Notes: a model not told the origin generated them from the sequence alone. DNA of 64,000 bases from Hyphomicrobiales bacterium (GCA_021775525.1 JAJFHQ010000013.1:1-64000); one strand, 5' to 3'. Positions 1 through 7,660 are shown, numbered from the stretch's first letter. Program-made: numbers and translations.

Positions 1-1
1 C

Positions 2-82
2 TCCGTAGAGGCAGAGTGCGGCACCCTGTTCGTTTCAAGCGACGAAATCGAGAATGTTCACTTCGAACGGTTCAGTTTCTGA
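2..82 (+). CDS. C-terminal end of an unknown protein (cut by window edge)
   Basis: An open frame runs from the left edge to a TGA at 80-82 and encodes 26 residues with no start inside the window. The peptide is mixed polar and hydrophobic and ends in FERFSF. It is too short to assign to a family. It lies on the opposite strand to, and ends shortly before the end of, the KTSC-like gene. It may be the real 3' end of a gene that begins upstream, but the frame is short enough to be chance. Confidence 0.4.
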   Translation, partial: SVEAECGTLFVSSDEIENVHFERFSF

Positions 83-114
83 TCTTGGTGTAACTGCGCC
101 TAAATACCGCGTCC

Positions 115-486
115 TCAATATTTCGGCATCTGATGGTCCCGGCAATCGAACGGGCCATGCACCTTGCCCTTGCTGCGGATGTTGGCGTTGTAATACCTGC
201 CCGCTGACTCCGCACTAAGAAGCCCATTCACCGTGGCTACGTCAATCTCACAGTATGGATACCATGTCTTTTTTAGTTTGATCGTCATGAAACGTTTGGG
301 GGCGTCGTAACAGACCTGGCGTATGAAACTGCTGCGAGGCGTGTCTGTGCATTCAAATGCTGACAGGTCCAACGGACACGGCCCGTATTTTACACAAACA
401 GATTCAGATCGAGCCATGCTCGCAAGAAAAAGCATGGAAGCAAACGGAATTAACCCACAAAGAAGTTTCTGCATTACGACTTTCAC
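115..486 (-). CDS. Secreted KTSC-domain-like protein
   Basis: A 123-residue protein of unknown function. Residues 1-28 form a signal peptide (basic start, hydrophobic LIPFASMLFLASMA, cleavage near ARS-ES), so export to the periplasm is expected. The mature part carries six or so cysteines in paired-looking positions (CVKYGPCPLD, FECTD, QVCYD, YCEID, FDCRD). The stretch near residues 90-115, AGRYYNANIRSKG with GPFDC after it, resembles the YxN-R core of KTSC domains, which are small proteins of unknown role sometimes linked to RNA-processing contexts. The disulfide-rich exported form is a variant of that family. The start is the first ATG before the signal peptide. The family assignment is from motif memory only. 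Confidence 0.6.
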   Translation of the reverse strand: MKVVMQKLLCGLIPFASMLFLASMARSESVCVKYGPCPLDLSAFECTDTPRSSFIRQVCYDAPKRFMTIKLKKTWYPYCEIDVATVNGLLSAESAGRYYNANIRSKGKVHGPFDCRDHQMPKY

Positions 487-536
487 CCCGATTAAATAGA
501 GTCTATTCTACAATTGTGAATTCTTGGGGGGAAGTC

Positions 537-965
537 GTGTATCGTTGTATTTTTGTTGCTGGCAGTTTGATTGCGGGCATGACTGTAATTGGCTGCTCAA
601 AAAAGGCTGACAGTATTGCCGCAACCTATGTCAGTCCCATCACCTATGAAAATTATACATGCCCACAACTAGCCGAAGAAATGCAGCGCATTTCTACTCG
701 AGCTGCCCAAGCTGCTGGTGTTCAGGACAGTAAGGCCACCAAGGACACCGTGGCAATGACAGTCGGCCTTGTTGTGTTCTGGCCGAGCCTTTTGCTCTTA
801 TCAGGCGGGAACGGTGAAAACGCTGCTGAATTGGCGCGATTGAAAGGCTCTCTGGAGGCTTTGGAACAGGTCGGAGTAAGAAAGAATTGCGGCATCCAAA
901 TCCAACGCCCCGAACCCCCGCGCAGGCCGCGAAGAGCTCACAGGATGGAAGGCGAAACCGGGTAA
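537..965 (+). CDS. Small lipoprotein of unknown function
   Basis: The reading frame is open from 357, but I place the start at the GTG at 537. It follows a G-rich, Shine-Dalgarno-like run (527-534) and gives a proper lipoprotein signal: MYRCIFVAGSLIAGMTVIGC with the lipobox cysteine at residue 20. The mature protein has a helical segment (CPQLAEEMQRISTRAAQAAG), then a hydrophobic stretch TVGLVVFWPSLLLLSGG that could be a membrane hairpin, then a charged helix ending in a Pro/Arg-rich tail. It is a member of a recurring alphaproteobacterial type of small lipoprotein with a conserved WPSLL segment; no function is known to me. The alternative start at 357 would overlap the minus-strand neighbour and spoil the signal. 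Confidence 0.6.
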   Translation: MYRCIFVAGSLIAGMTVIGCSKKADSIAATYVSPITYENYTCPQLAEEMQRISTRAAQAAGVQDSKATKDTVAMTVGLVVFWPSLLLLSGGNGENAAELARLKGSLEALEQVGVRKNCGIQIQRPEPPRRPRRAHRMEGETG

Positions 966-1043
966 GAATTACACGGCTGGCATCAAATCTTGGTGCGTTT
1001 GCTACCTAATGCCGCGGAATTTACGTGCAAACTCCCCGGTTCC

Positions 1044-1349
1044 CTATCTAGAATTGAAATTTGAAATGGCATCGTTCATCTCACTTTGCACTCGCCTAGC
1101 CTCGTCACGTGCATCTGAAGATTCGTTTCTCAGGCATTCGAGATATTCATTCATCTGGTTGATATAGTCTTGGACCTCATCTTGCGCACTCTCCATTTCC
1201 CAACGCTCCTCGTAAGACCCGTCCGGGATACTGGGCTCACCTGGCCTACTGCAGAAATAGCTTTGCGCGTGTGCTGAGGAGATTCCTATCAGCAGAAAAA
1301 CTAGCCCAGCGACAATCGAAGTGAGTGGGCCTTTGATGGCAACAGTCAT
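1044..1349 (-). CDS. Short secreted protein of unknown function
   Basis: The product has 101 residues. Residues 1-28 are a Sec signal peptide (VAGLVFLLIGISSAHA-QS, a clean AxA cleavage site). The mature 73 residues are acidic and helical, with three cysteines (YFCSRPGEP, YLECLRN) and a probable coiled-coil stretch rich in E, D, N and Q (EMESAQDEVQDYINQMNEYL). The start ATG shares one base with the stop of the lipoprotein gene before it (TAATG), so the two are translationally coupled. I do not recognise a family. The function may be tied to that of the lipoprotein partner in the envelope. Confidence 0.6.
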   Translation of the reverse strand: MTVAIKGPLTSIVAGLVFLLIGISSAHAQSYFCSRPGEPSIPDGSYEERWEMESAQDEVQDYINQMNEYLECLRNESSDARDEARRVQSEMNDAISNFNSR

Positions 1350-1753
1350 TAGAGGCAGGAGGTTTTAGTCTTCTTGCTGACCATTTCCTGCCAGTTTGGA
1401 CCTAGGAGTCCTCTTGCGGAAAGAGCGTTTGCTCCTTCAGGGTCTCCGTCCTTGAACATTTTAACAACAACAGCGCCTCTTCCTGCTCTGCTGACTTGTC
1501 CGTACTGGTTGACACCCGTAACGACACTGCCGGTGCCGTGATCTAAAAGGATGTACTTATCGTACCCTCGGCGTATCGTTTCGATGCCCGCTCTTTGCAT
1601 CATCATTTCATTGGTTTTTCCTGCGCAAGATGGCGAGGCCTTCACATCGATCTTGACTGTATTTAACGACATCGAAGTTGCAGAGGTGGTTGCGCAACCT
1701 GAAAGCGTTATAGCAACAGACATGATTACAGATGCTGCAAATAATCTATTCAT
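1349..1753 (-). CDS. Lipoprotein of unknown function
   Basis: The product has about 134 residues. The N-terminus MNRLFAASVIMSVAITLSGC is a lipoprotein signal with lipobox LSGC. I therefore prefer this ATG to an ATG four codons upstream. The mature region has two cysteines, one near the start and one two residues from the C-terminus (TSCL), and a middle section (IETIRRGYDKYILLDHGTG, then SVVTGVNQYGQ) that looks like a small mixed alpha/beta fold as seen in several short bacterial outer-membrane lipoproteins. It is first in a two-gene minus-strand unit with the secreted protein that follows. The gene upstream in the opposite direction also encodes a lipoprotein, so the region between 1754 and 1871 is a divergent promoter. 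Confidence 0.6.
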   Translation of the reverse strand: MNRLFAASVIMSVAITLSGCATTSATSMSLNTVKIDVKASPSCAGKTNEMMMQRAGIETIRRGYDKYILLDHGTGSVVTGVNQYGQVSRAGRGAVVVKMFKDGDPEGANALSARGLLGPNWQEMVSKKTKTSCL

Positions 1754-1871
1754 ACTCTCGCCCATACTGAAATCAATTAAATCAGGTTCAATATTTCAAC
1801 GTGATTGAATTTTGACTCTAGATTGCATGGTTGTCTACAATCATCAACTGATAACGCGAGGTCATGGACCA

Positions 1872-2480
1872 ATGTTCCGCTGGCTAACAGTTGGAATTAT
1901 ACTAACCGCAATTCTAGTAATTGGCGGATGTAGCAGTCAGCGAGCGTCCACTGGACCGACGCGGCTATCTGAAGCGCCGCCAGCTACACCGCAACAGATA
2001 GCAGCCATCAATCCTCAGTTAGCCAAACTCATAGAGGCGCACCAGGGCATTGGCTTGCCAGAGAGGAAGCCACCAGCACCTGATAGGCGAGTAGCGAAGA
2101 AGAGGAAACCCGCACAGCAACCGCAATCGGCGGCGATTGCGCCACTAAGGCTACCACCACCATCTCCCAAGAGAGTGGAAATGCCGAAGGTGAAGCAGAC
2201 ACGCGTGACAGCGGTGACCCCTGTCCAAAGACCTGCGCCTGCACCAGTTGCGCCGCCAACACAAAGAACGCCTAAAATTTCAGACGCTGCAATCCGCACA
2301 GCATTGATCAAGCAATCCAGATTGAGCTACAGCGGATCATGTCCCTGCCCGTACAACAGGGACCGTGGTGGACGCAGTTGCGGGAGAAGAAGTGCCTACA
2401 GCAGGCCAGGGGGCGCATCACCGCTTTGCTTTCCGCAGGATGTTACTGCAACGATGATTACGGAATTCCGTTCCCGCTGA
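1872..2480 (+). CDS. Proline-rich lipoprotein with Cys-rich C-terminal motif
   Basis: The product has about 202 residues from the ATG at 1872, giving MFRWLTVGIILTAILVIGGC, a lipoprotein signal with lipobox IGGC. Residues about 25-150 are low complexity, rich in Pro, Ala, Lys and Arg, and look like a flexible spacer across the periplasm or cell wall. The last 45 residues are a compact module: SGSCPCPYNRDRGGRSCG, then RRSAYSRPGGASPLC. I recall this Cys/Arg/Tyr-rich module as the C-terminal part of otherwise unrelated proteobacterial proteins of unknown role, sometimes nuclease-like; its four closely set cysteines suggest a metal site or disulfides. Upstream in-frame starts would spoil the signal peptide. 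Confidence 0.6.
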   Translation: MFRWLTVGIILTAILVIGGCSSQRASTGPTRLSEAPPATPQQIAAINPQLAKLIEAHQGIGLPERKPPAPDRRVAKKRKPAQQPQSAAIAPLRLPPPSPKRVEMPKVKQTRVTAVTPVQRPAPAPVAPPTQRTPKISDAAIRTALIKQSRLSYSGSCPCPYNRDRGGRSCGRRSAYSRPGGASPLCFPQDVTATMITEFRSR

Positions 2481-2595
2481 AAACATTTTTTTTACTAAGT
2501 CGCATGTCATCACTATACTATTGTGGCTTATGAATTTACCCATCAGTCGAGCTTCTCTGTCTGACTTGAACACACTAAGTGAGAGTGGGGCCATT

Positions 2596-2617
2596 AAACG
2601 TGCGTGACGCACGTTTT
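2596..2617. repeat. Perfect 10-bp inverted repeat, terminator-like
   Basis: The left arm AAACGTGCGT (2596-2605) and right arm ACGCACGTTT (2607-2616) are perfect reverse complements around a single base. Folded with a loop of three to five bases it makes a strong hairpin followed by TTTT. It could end transcription from the lipoprotein gene 116 bases upstream, or it could be a dyad protein-binding site. Confidence 0.5.
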
Positions 2618-2641
2618 ATGGTGGGTGAAATGGTGGGTGAG
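2618..2641. repeat. Two tandem copies of a 12-base unit
   Basis: The unit ATGGTGGGTGAA is followed directly by ATGGTGGGTGAG, so 11 of 12 bases repeat. It starts two bases after the inverted repeat. The repeat reads MVGEMVGE in one frame, but no gene is evident. Confidence 0.5.
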
Positions 2642-2824
2642 AAACAGGGTGAGTAGTAAACTGCATCTTATTCAATCACATAAGCTATAGTGAAGGCGGA
2701 CTTCCTCTCCGCCAGCAATCCTTAGAGCGCAAAGCGAAAGCGCATTCCATGCCTTGTGGTGGTTTTTTTACGGTTGCATACTTGGTCGCCGGTACGTTCC
2801 CCATGCAATGGTGATAGTGGAGTA

Positions 2825-3856
2825 ATGATGTTGAATTGCAGACCCTCATTTTGGCTATGGGGCTTGCTGCCATTGGTCTTTGTGATCGCAATGGCCCTGT
2901 TCGGGGTGCGAGAGCAGATTGAACGTGACCTGAGCGACAGGACGGCAGCCATTCTCCAGGAAAAAGGACTGTCCTGGGCTGTTGTCAATTATGACGGTCG
3001 CAATGCCGTGCTGGAAGGTTTGTCCTTTTCCCGGGAAAAACGCGATACGGCGCTCCGCACCATCGAGGATGTGTGGGGCGTGAGTAATGTGATCGACAGG
3101 TCAAATCTCATCGCGTCCCCTGAAACCTACACCTGGTGGGCGCGAAAGGACGAAGAGAAGATCAAAATCAGCGGACACATTCCAACCCTGGAAGACAGGC
3201 AGGCGATTCTTGGGTTTGTAAAAGCAGCGATGCCGGAGTTGAAACTCAGTGACAGAATGGTTCTGGCAGGAGGGTCGCCTCAACGTCAGGTGTGGCTGGG
3301 CTCGGTAAGCTTTGCCTTGCTGCAACTCGGCCAGCTCAAATCCGGAACTGTTCGCCTTGCTGGTACGGACCTGATTATTGCAGGTGAAGCCAAGACGACC
3401 GAAGCCTATCGAGATCTCAAAACGTCTCTTTCTACGCAGTTACCCACGGGCATAAAGCTTAAGACCGAAAGCATTTCACCGCCGGTCGTCAAGCCGTTTG
3501 CCTGGCGGGTCAAATATACTGGTGGGGTCATATCCCTGACAGGTTACGTGCCGAGCGAAGAGATTCATGACCAGATTCTTGAGCGCACCAGGAATCTATA
3601 CCAGGGAGTTAAGGTGGTGGATGGAATGGAGCTCGCTTCTGGAGCGCCGGAGGCATGGCTGTGGGCTGTCACGGCATCGCTAACTCAATTGCACCGGCTA
3701 CAATCCGGCCGCATTAACATGAAAGATATGGCGATCGAATTTGAGGGCATTGCGAGTGATGACACAACAGCCAAGGACGTAGTGGCATCGATCCGCAACG
3801 GGTTGCCGTCTTCCTACAGATCGACTGAAAATGTAGATGTCAGAAATCCCCAGTGA
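2825..3856 (+). CDS. Membrane-anchored protein with BON-type repeats
   Basis: The product has 343 residues. A hydrophobic segment at residues 8-26 (FWLWGLLPLVFVIAMALFG) is an uncleaved anchor or signal. The rest consists of repeated BON-like units: about 30-80 (ILQEKGLSWAVVNYDGRNAV), 90-200 and 205-330 (VISLTGYVPSEEIHDQIL). BON units are thought to bind phospholipid or outer-membrane surfaces. Related Hyphomicrobiales proteins often continue into an OmpA-type peptidoglycan-binding domain. That domain is absent here: the frame stops cleanly at 3856 and two micro-genes follow. The likely role is envelope integrity. A GGAG sits just before the paired ATGs, at a spacing that favours the second (2828). 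Confidence 0.75.
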   Translation: MMLNCRPSFWLWGLLPLVFVIAMALFGVREQIERDLSDRTAAILQEKGLSWAVVNYDGRNAVLEGLSFSREKRDTALRTIEDVWGVSNVIDRSNLIASPETYTWWARKDEEKIKISGHIPTLEDRQAILGFVKAAMPELKLSDRMVLAGGSPQRQVWLGSVSFALLQLGQLKSGTVRLAGTDLIIAGEAKTTEAYRDLKTSLSTQLPTGIKLKTESISPPVVKPFAWRVKYTGGVISLTGYVPSEEIHDQILERTRNLYQGVKVVDGMELASGAPEAWLWAVTASLTQLHRLQSGRINMKDMAIEFEGIASDDTTAKDVVASIRNGLPSSYRSTENVDVRNPQ

Positions 3857-3902
3857 GCGCTTTTTTTCACTCTCAGGTCTGTTCCAGGACTAGGATCACA
3901 CA

Positions 3903-3989
3903 ATGACCTATATGATCGCACATCTCTTGCCCTATCTGATGCTGACATTTGGTATTGGATTCATCGTTGGATGGGCGTCAGTAAAATAA
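3903..3989 (+). CDS. Very small membrane protein (28 residues)
   Basis: The ATG at 3903 opens a 28-residue peptide, MTYMIAHLLPYLMLTFGIGF and then IVGWASVK, ending at TAA 3987-3989. Nearly all of it is one transmembrane helix ending in a short basic tail. It lies 46 bases after the BON gene, in the same direction. Related bacteria often have small membrane proteins with a Gly-Trp helix end after BON/OmpA-type genes, so I judge it real rather than chance. Its function is unknown. It might assist assembly of the BON protein in the inner membrane. Confidence 0.5.
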   Translation: MTYMIAHLLPYLMLTFGIGFIVGWASVK

Positions 3990-4034
3990 CTCATAATCAA
4001 GGCGGGCAGGGCGCAATCTCTGCCAGACGGTCAA

Positions 4035-4169
4035 ATGACGGGTTTAGCAATTCAGACAACCGGACTTCTAATTACGGCATTTTTATTAGGCTGTGTGGCA
4101 GGATGCTGGTTCGGTCGACGCGGTTCGAAGAAGGCAACGCCTTCGTCCAACTCTCGCTCGGGTAAATAA
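4035..4169 (+). CDS. Small single-span membrane protein (44 residues)
   Basis: The ATG at 4035 gives a 44-residue protein: a helix LAIQTTGLLITAFLLGCVAGCWFG followed by a basic, Ser-rich cytoplasmic tail (RRGSKKATPSSNSRSGK). The Gly/Cys-containing helix and positive-inside tail fit an N-out or leaderless single-span inner-membrane protein. It is third in line after the BON gene and the 28-residue peptide, with 45 bases between the two small genes. It shares the GxxxGCWFGRR-style helix end with small proteins seen in Hyphomicrobiales. The role is unknown. The gene ends 21 bases before the convergent hydrolase gene. Confidence 0.55.
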   Translation: MTGLAIQTTGLLITAFLLGCVAGCWFGRRGSKKATPSSNSRSGK

Positions 4170-4190
4170 TCCCGTTTCTGCAATGTATCA

Positions 4191-5111
4191 TTATACATCA
4201 ATGACCGATGGGTCGGTCTCTGCAAGAAACGTATCAATGGCACGCAGTGAGCGGCGATCTCTCAACAAGGGTGCGTGGCCCTCTTCCTGGACAAGGTAGC
4301 TTTGGAGGTTGGGGTGCCGGACTGCCATTTCCTTGACGGTTTCAAGGCTGAGCAGATCTGAATTTTCGCCGCGCAAAACCATAATGGGCACATGTGATAG
4401 GGTTGAAAACTGAGCCCACATCTCGGGAACGGGTTTGGCCAAGTCAATTTCCGACAAGGTGTTGGCAAGTTCTATGTCATAGCCCAGAACCGGTTGCCCT
4501 TCGATCTCCATGAACCATTGGCGGGCAATATCCATCCACTCATCAGCCGCAATATCGGTAAAAAATCGGGACGACATATCACGCACCATGTTAGCTGCAT
4601 CGTCCCAGTCTGAAGGTGCGGGTGTCTTGCCTACATAGCCAATGATCCTGGCTAGACCGCGCGTTTCTATGACCGGCCCAATATCATTCAGGATCACAGT
4701 TCCGATTGCACCTGGACGGGTAACGCCGATAAGCATCGCTATGATGCCGCCGCGTGAGGTGCCGAGGATGGCAGCGTGGTGAAGCTCCGCCAGTGTCATA
4801 AAGTCCAGCGTGTCGAGCATTTCAATATATGGCGAATAGTTGCGCCAGTCTTTGTCATGATCGGAGCGACCGCGTCCGCGATAATCAAGGCAAAAGACGT
4901 CTCGTGGCGTATTGCTGTTCCGGGACAGGTGGACCGCCAGCTTATGGAAATCCTGGGAATTGCGGGTAAGGCCTGCCAAGCACAGGAGTGGCCGCTGAGG
5001 AGCCTGATTGTCTGAACATTGTGCCGAATAGTGCCGGGCGTAAAGCTTGAGATTATCCTGTGAGGTGTAGGTTATCTCGTTCCATTCAGATGTCTGCGTT
5101 TTGTCACTCAT
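4191..5111 (-). CDS. Alpha/beta-fold hydrolase
   Basis: The product has 306 residues and is cytoplasmic (no signal). The oxyanion region is LCLAGLTRNSQDF (about 44-56). The strand DVFCLDYRGRGRSD (71-84) and the nucleophile elbow GTSRGG with Ser119 are typical of the alpha/beta hydrolase superfamily. The likely acid is the Asp in LRGENSDLLS (about 256) and the base is His in EEGHAPLL (about 283). The lid region 150-215 is variable. The substrate cannot be read from sequence; relatives are esterases, haloalkane or epoxide hydrolase-like enzymes and lactonases. The stop of the upstream lytic transglycosylase gene lies 11 bases before its start, so the two are probably one operon. Confidence 0.85.
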   Translation of the reverse strand: MSDKTQTSEWNEITYTSQDNLKLYARHYSAQCSDNQAPQRPLLCLAGLTRNSQDFHKLAVHLSRNSNTPRDVFCLDYRGRGRSDHDKDWRNYSPYIEMLDTLDFMTLAELHHAAILGTSRGGIIAMLIGVTRPGAIGTVILNDIGPVIETRGLARIIGYVGKTPAPSDWDDAANMVRDMSSRFFTDIAADEWMDIARQWFMEIEGQPVLGYDIELANTLSEIDLAKPVPEMWAQFSTLSHVPIMVLRGENSDLLSLETVKEMAVRHPNLQSYLVQEEGHAPLLRDRRSLRAIDTFLAETDPSVIDV

Positions 5112-5122
5112 GTGAATCCGGT

Positions 5123-7315
5123 TCAGTTTCCGGTGGCCTGGGGAAGGGTTTCGACCGGCGGGTTGGGATGACCACGATTCAAATCTTCCACCAATCGTAA
5201 TGCTTCCTTGGGTCCATTGAGACGTGAGCGGAATATTTGCACACCGTTCAGTATTTTTTTCACGTAATTGCGCGTCTCGGTAAAGGGTATCCGTTCAACC
5301 CAGTCAATGGCATCCACATCCTTAGCTCGCGGGTCGCCAAATTCTTTTGTCCAGTTTCTCACCCGGCCACCCCCGGCATTGTAGGCAACCAATGTCAGGA
5401 TGTATGAACCGTTATAATCTGCCAGCAAGTCTCCCAGATGTGCCACACCAAGCATGACATTGTATGATGGATCCTTGGTCAGGGCAGAGCGTTTGTATTT
5501 GACCTTGTGCTGGCGTGCGATGGCCCGTGCGGTTCTCGGCATGATCTGCATCAGCCCGCGGGCGCCAACTCGACTCTTTGCCACAGGGTTGAACTCGCTT
5601 TCCTGTCGTGAAAGCGAATAGAGCAAGGCTGGCTCCACGGGCACATTGATTTCCTTGTATTCGGGCAGCATGTTTGTCGGGTAGGCAAACTCCGCCAGTG
5701 GCAGGCCACGATTAAATGCAATTTTACTCAACCGTACGCTGGCATGAGGTTGCTTCATGAGGTGCGCCAGTTGAGCAAGCAGGACGGCTTCTCCTGGTGC
5801 CTTTATGGTGCGCGCCAATTGATGGAAAAACAGTGGGGCAAGTTTTTCCAGCTCGACCGTCCCTATCAGGGCAATCGTCCGAACTGCATCGCGCGCCTTG
5901 AACTTTTCAAAGTCAGCCTTGGTTGGTGTTGGTGCGCGTGTCAGGAGGACAGCTGCGTGCCCGGGGTTGAGCATTGGCACGGCAAGTTGACCGTAATAGG
6001 TGAGGGGGTATTTGGCGGCAGCCTCGTAATGGGTTTTGGCTTCCTCCGCCAGCTTGAGCGCAGCTGCCGTGCGACCCAACCAATATTCAGCCTTGGCGAT
6101 TGTTTTTGGTCCTGAAGCGGCTGTACGCAAGGCGAGAAAATGTTGTTTAGCCAATTCAGGCTTGGCAAGGGAGCGCAATGCAATCCAGCCGGCAAGGAAT
6201 TCGGCTTCATCATATTGCCTGCCGGATAGGGGTTCATGATTGCTGGCAATCTGGTAGGCAATTTCCGGGTAGCCGGCATTGAGTGCCTTGCGGCAATTGA
6301 TCCGCCGCTCGATCCACCATTCATTGATTGCGATAAGGACCTCGGGTTCGCGCGGGGCAGCCAGCAGTAATTTCCAGGCTTCCTGTTCTTTTTTATGCCG
6401 ACGCAGCCACTGAATACGGGAGAAATAAAAACCCACATCGTCTTTCGCTGCCTCATCTGGAATTTCAGCAAGAAGCTTCTTGGCGGTTTTTAACCGGCGC
6501 ACCACCGCGACGCGGGCTTTTATTTTTTTCTTTTCCATCTCGTCCAACGGAGTGGCCGCACGCAGAGCGGTAGCAATTTTACTCTTCCTGTCGAGCAGCA
6601 AGAGGCGGTCGACACGGGCTTTATGGTCCTTGTTGGTGAGCAGTTTGCCGTAACGCTTCAGGATGAGTTTTTCGATGTCGGTACCAAATTCGTGCTTGCG
6701 CCAGGCTTCGCTGATCAGTCGTTGCGCCTTTTTCTTGTTGCCCGAAGCCAAGTGTGCGCCTGCCAATGCTGTCTTGCCAGCGCCGGTCAGGGGCCTGGAT
6801 TTGTCAAAAAATGCCTTGATGGTTTTCGGGCTGGACCCGCCGGTAAGCAGAGAGGCTTCGGCATTTCGCTGCAATCGCTTCTGGCTCGGCCAGTCGGGGT
6901 TTGCCTCCCTGAAGGCTTCGATTTTGACCGGGTCTGAATCGTTACCCCGCCGTCGGTAATAATACCATTGTGCGAGCTTGCGGGCGGTCTTGTCTTTGAT
7001 CCTGGCCATGGAGGCGCGCGCATTTGGAAATCGGCGCTTGTACACTGACCTGACGGTGACTTTGAGTGCTTCCTTGTCTGAGTCGCTCAGTTTGTATTTC
7101 AGCAGTTCCGGCAGCCTCGCAAGGGGTTCGGAGGGTGCCGGTACCTTCTCAGGCGAGACCCTGGCGACAGCTGGCGGGGCAGCGCTTTCACGCTTGGGGT
7201 TCCGTTCGGGCAGGGCGATGCCGCGCGGTTTGCTCCACGCATCTGTTGCCGTCAGGGAGCCAATACATAGAAGCATGGCCGCAAGGGCAGCATTCTTTAG
7301 CAGTGGCACGCTCAT
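5123..7315 (-). CDS. slt: Slt70-type soluble lytic murein transglycosylase
   Basis: The product has 730 residues. The signal peptide is MSVPLLKNAALAAMLLCIGSLTATDAWS, so the enzyme works in the periplasm. Residues about 60-540 form the alpha-helical superhelix (TPR-like, many K/A-rich helices) that wraps the glycan in Slt70. Residues 559-700 form the SLT catalytic domain, with the general acid Glu572 in LSRQESEFNP, then GARGLMQIMP and VAYNAGGGRV, all hallmark motifs. It cleaves the MurNAc-GlcNAc bond to yield 1,6-anhydro ends. The length is a little above E. coli Slt70. The gene is divergent from dapA, whose product supplies the meso-diaminopimelate branch. A hydrolase gene follows closely. 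Confidence 0.92.
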   Translation of the reverse strand: MSVPLLKNAALAAMLLCIGSLTATDAWSKPRGIALPERNPKRESAAPPAVARVSPEKVPAPSEPLARLPELLKYKLSDSDKEALKVTVRSVYKRRFPNARASMARIKDKTARKLAQWYYYRRRGNDSDPVKIEAFREANPDWPSQKRLQRNAEASLLTGGSSPKTIKAFFDKSRPLTGAGKTALAGAHLASGNKKKAQRLISEAWRKHEFGTDIEKLILKRYGKLLTNKDHKARVDRLLLLDRKSKIATALRAATPLDEMEKKKIKARVAVVRRLKTAKKLLAEIPDEAAKDDVGFYFSRIQWLRRHKKEQEAWKLLLAAPREPEVLIAINEWWIERRINCRKALNAGYPEIAYQIASNHEPLSGRQYDEAEFLAGWIALRSLAKPELAKQHFLALRTAASGPKTIAKAEYWLGRTAAALKLAEEAKTHYEAAAKYPLTYYGQLAVPMLNPGHAAVLLTRAPTPTKADFEKFKARDAVRTIALIGTVELEKLAPLFFHQLARTIKAPGEAVLLAQLAHLMKQPHASVRLSKIAFNRGLPLAEFAYPTNMLPEYKEINVPVEPALLYSLSRQESEFNPVAKSRVGARGLMQIMPRTARAIARQHKVKYKRSALTKDPSYNVMLGVAHLGDLLADYNGSYILTLVAYNAGGGRVRNWTKEFGDPRAKDVDAIDWVERIPFTETRNYVKKILNGVQIFRSRLNGPKEALRLVEDLNRGHPNPPVETLPQATGN

Positions 7316-7660
7316 TGCTCGATGACGTTGCCTTGTGTTTGCGCTCCGGATTCAGCGCCTTAAAGCAAAAGTTTGGGGAGTGCCGCTCCGATGATATCTC
7401 GACGCATTTTCGACGAGTTGCCTCACCACACCGTAGCGTGTTCGCAACCGCAATCAAACAACTCAGCCCGCTTAACCCCAGAAATAGCCTTGGACCAGTA
7501 CCAGTTTGGACCTAAATCCGGCGGAATAATGACCCGCTTACCAAGTGATAGTCGCCACCTTGCCCGTGTCAGGACAAGTGACTATTGTCGCGCGAGATTG
7601 CGATTGTTTCAGCGCGTTTGATATTATTGGTGGCCGAACGGGTTGCCGGGAGTAGAAAAG
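7316..7660. other. Divergent intergenic region between slt and dapA
   Basis: 345 bases with no supported gene. It must hold promoters for slt (leftward) and dapA (rightward). A small dyad GACAA-N7-TTGTC lies at 7573-7589, just upstream of the proposed dapA promoter, and could be an operator. I see no RNA gene. Confidence 0.5.
7598..7627 (+). promoter_or_regulatory. Possible sigma70-type promoter of dapA
   Basis: TTGCGA (7598-7603) is separated by 18 bases from TATTAT (7622-7627). The predicted start of transcription is about 25-30 bases before the dapA ATG. It is a sequence match only. Confidence 0.4.

Larger units (their letters stand above)
2481..2824. other. Gene-poor boundary between accessory and core DNA
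   Basis: A stretch of 344 bases with no convincing gene. It holds a perfect inverted repeat (2596-2616), a tandem 12-base repeat (2618-2641) and a 6-bp-stem hairpin (2695-2713). A short frame at 2529-2606 would encode 25 residues (MNLPISRASLSDLN onwards), but there is no ribosome site or family match. The stretch separates small exported-protein genes from a chromosomal BON gene, so it may be an old insertion boundary. No integrase or tRNA gene supports that in the window. Confidence 0.4.

Noticed and set aside
2695-2720. Resemblance of CTCTCCGCCA to the 3' end of tRNA-Ser, as an attachment-site remnant
   Set aside because: Only about ten bases match, there is no T-arm before them, and the same bases form the right arm of a local inverted repeat. 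No integrase is present.
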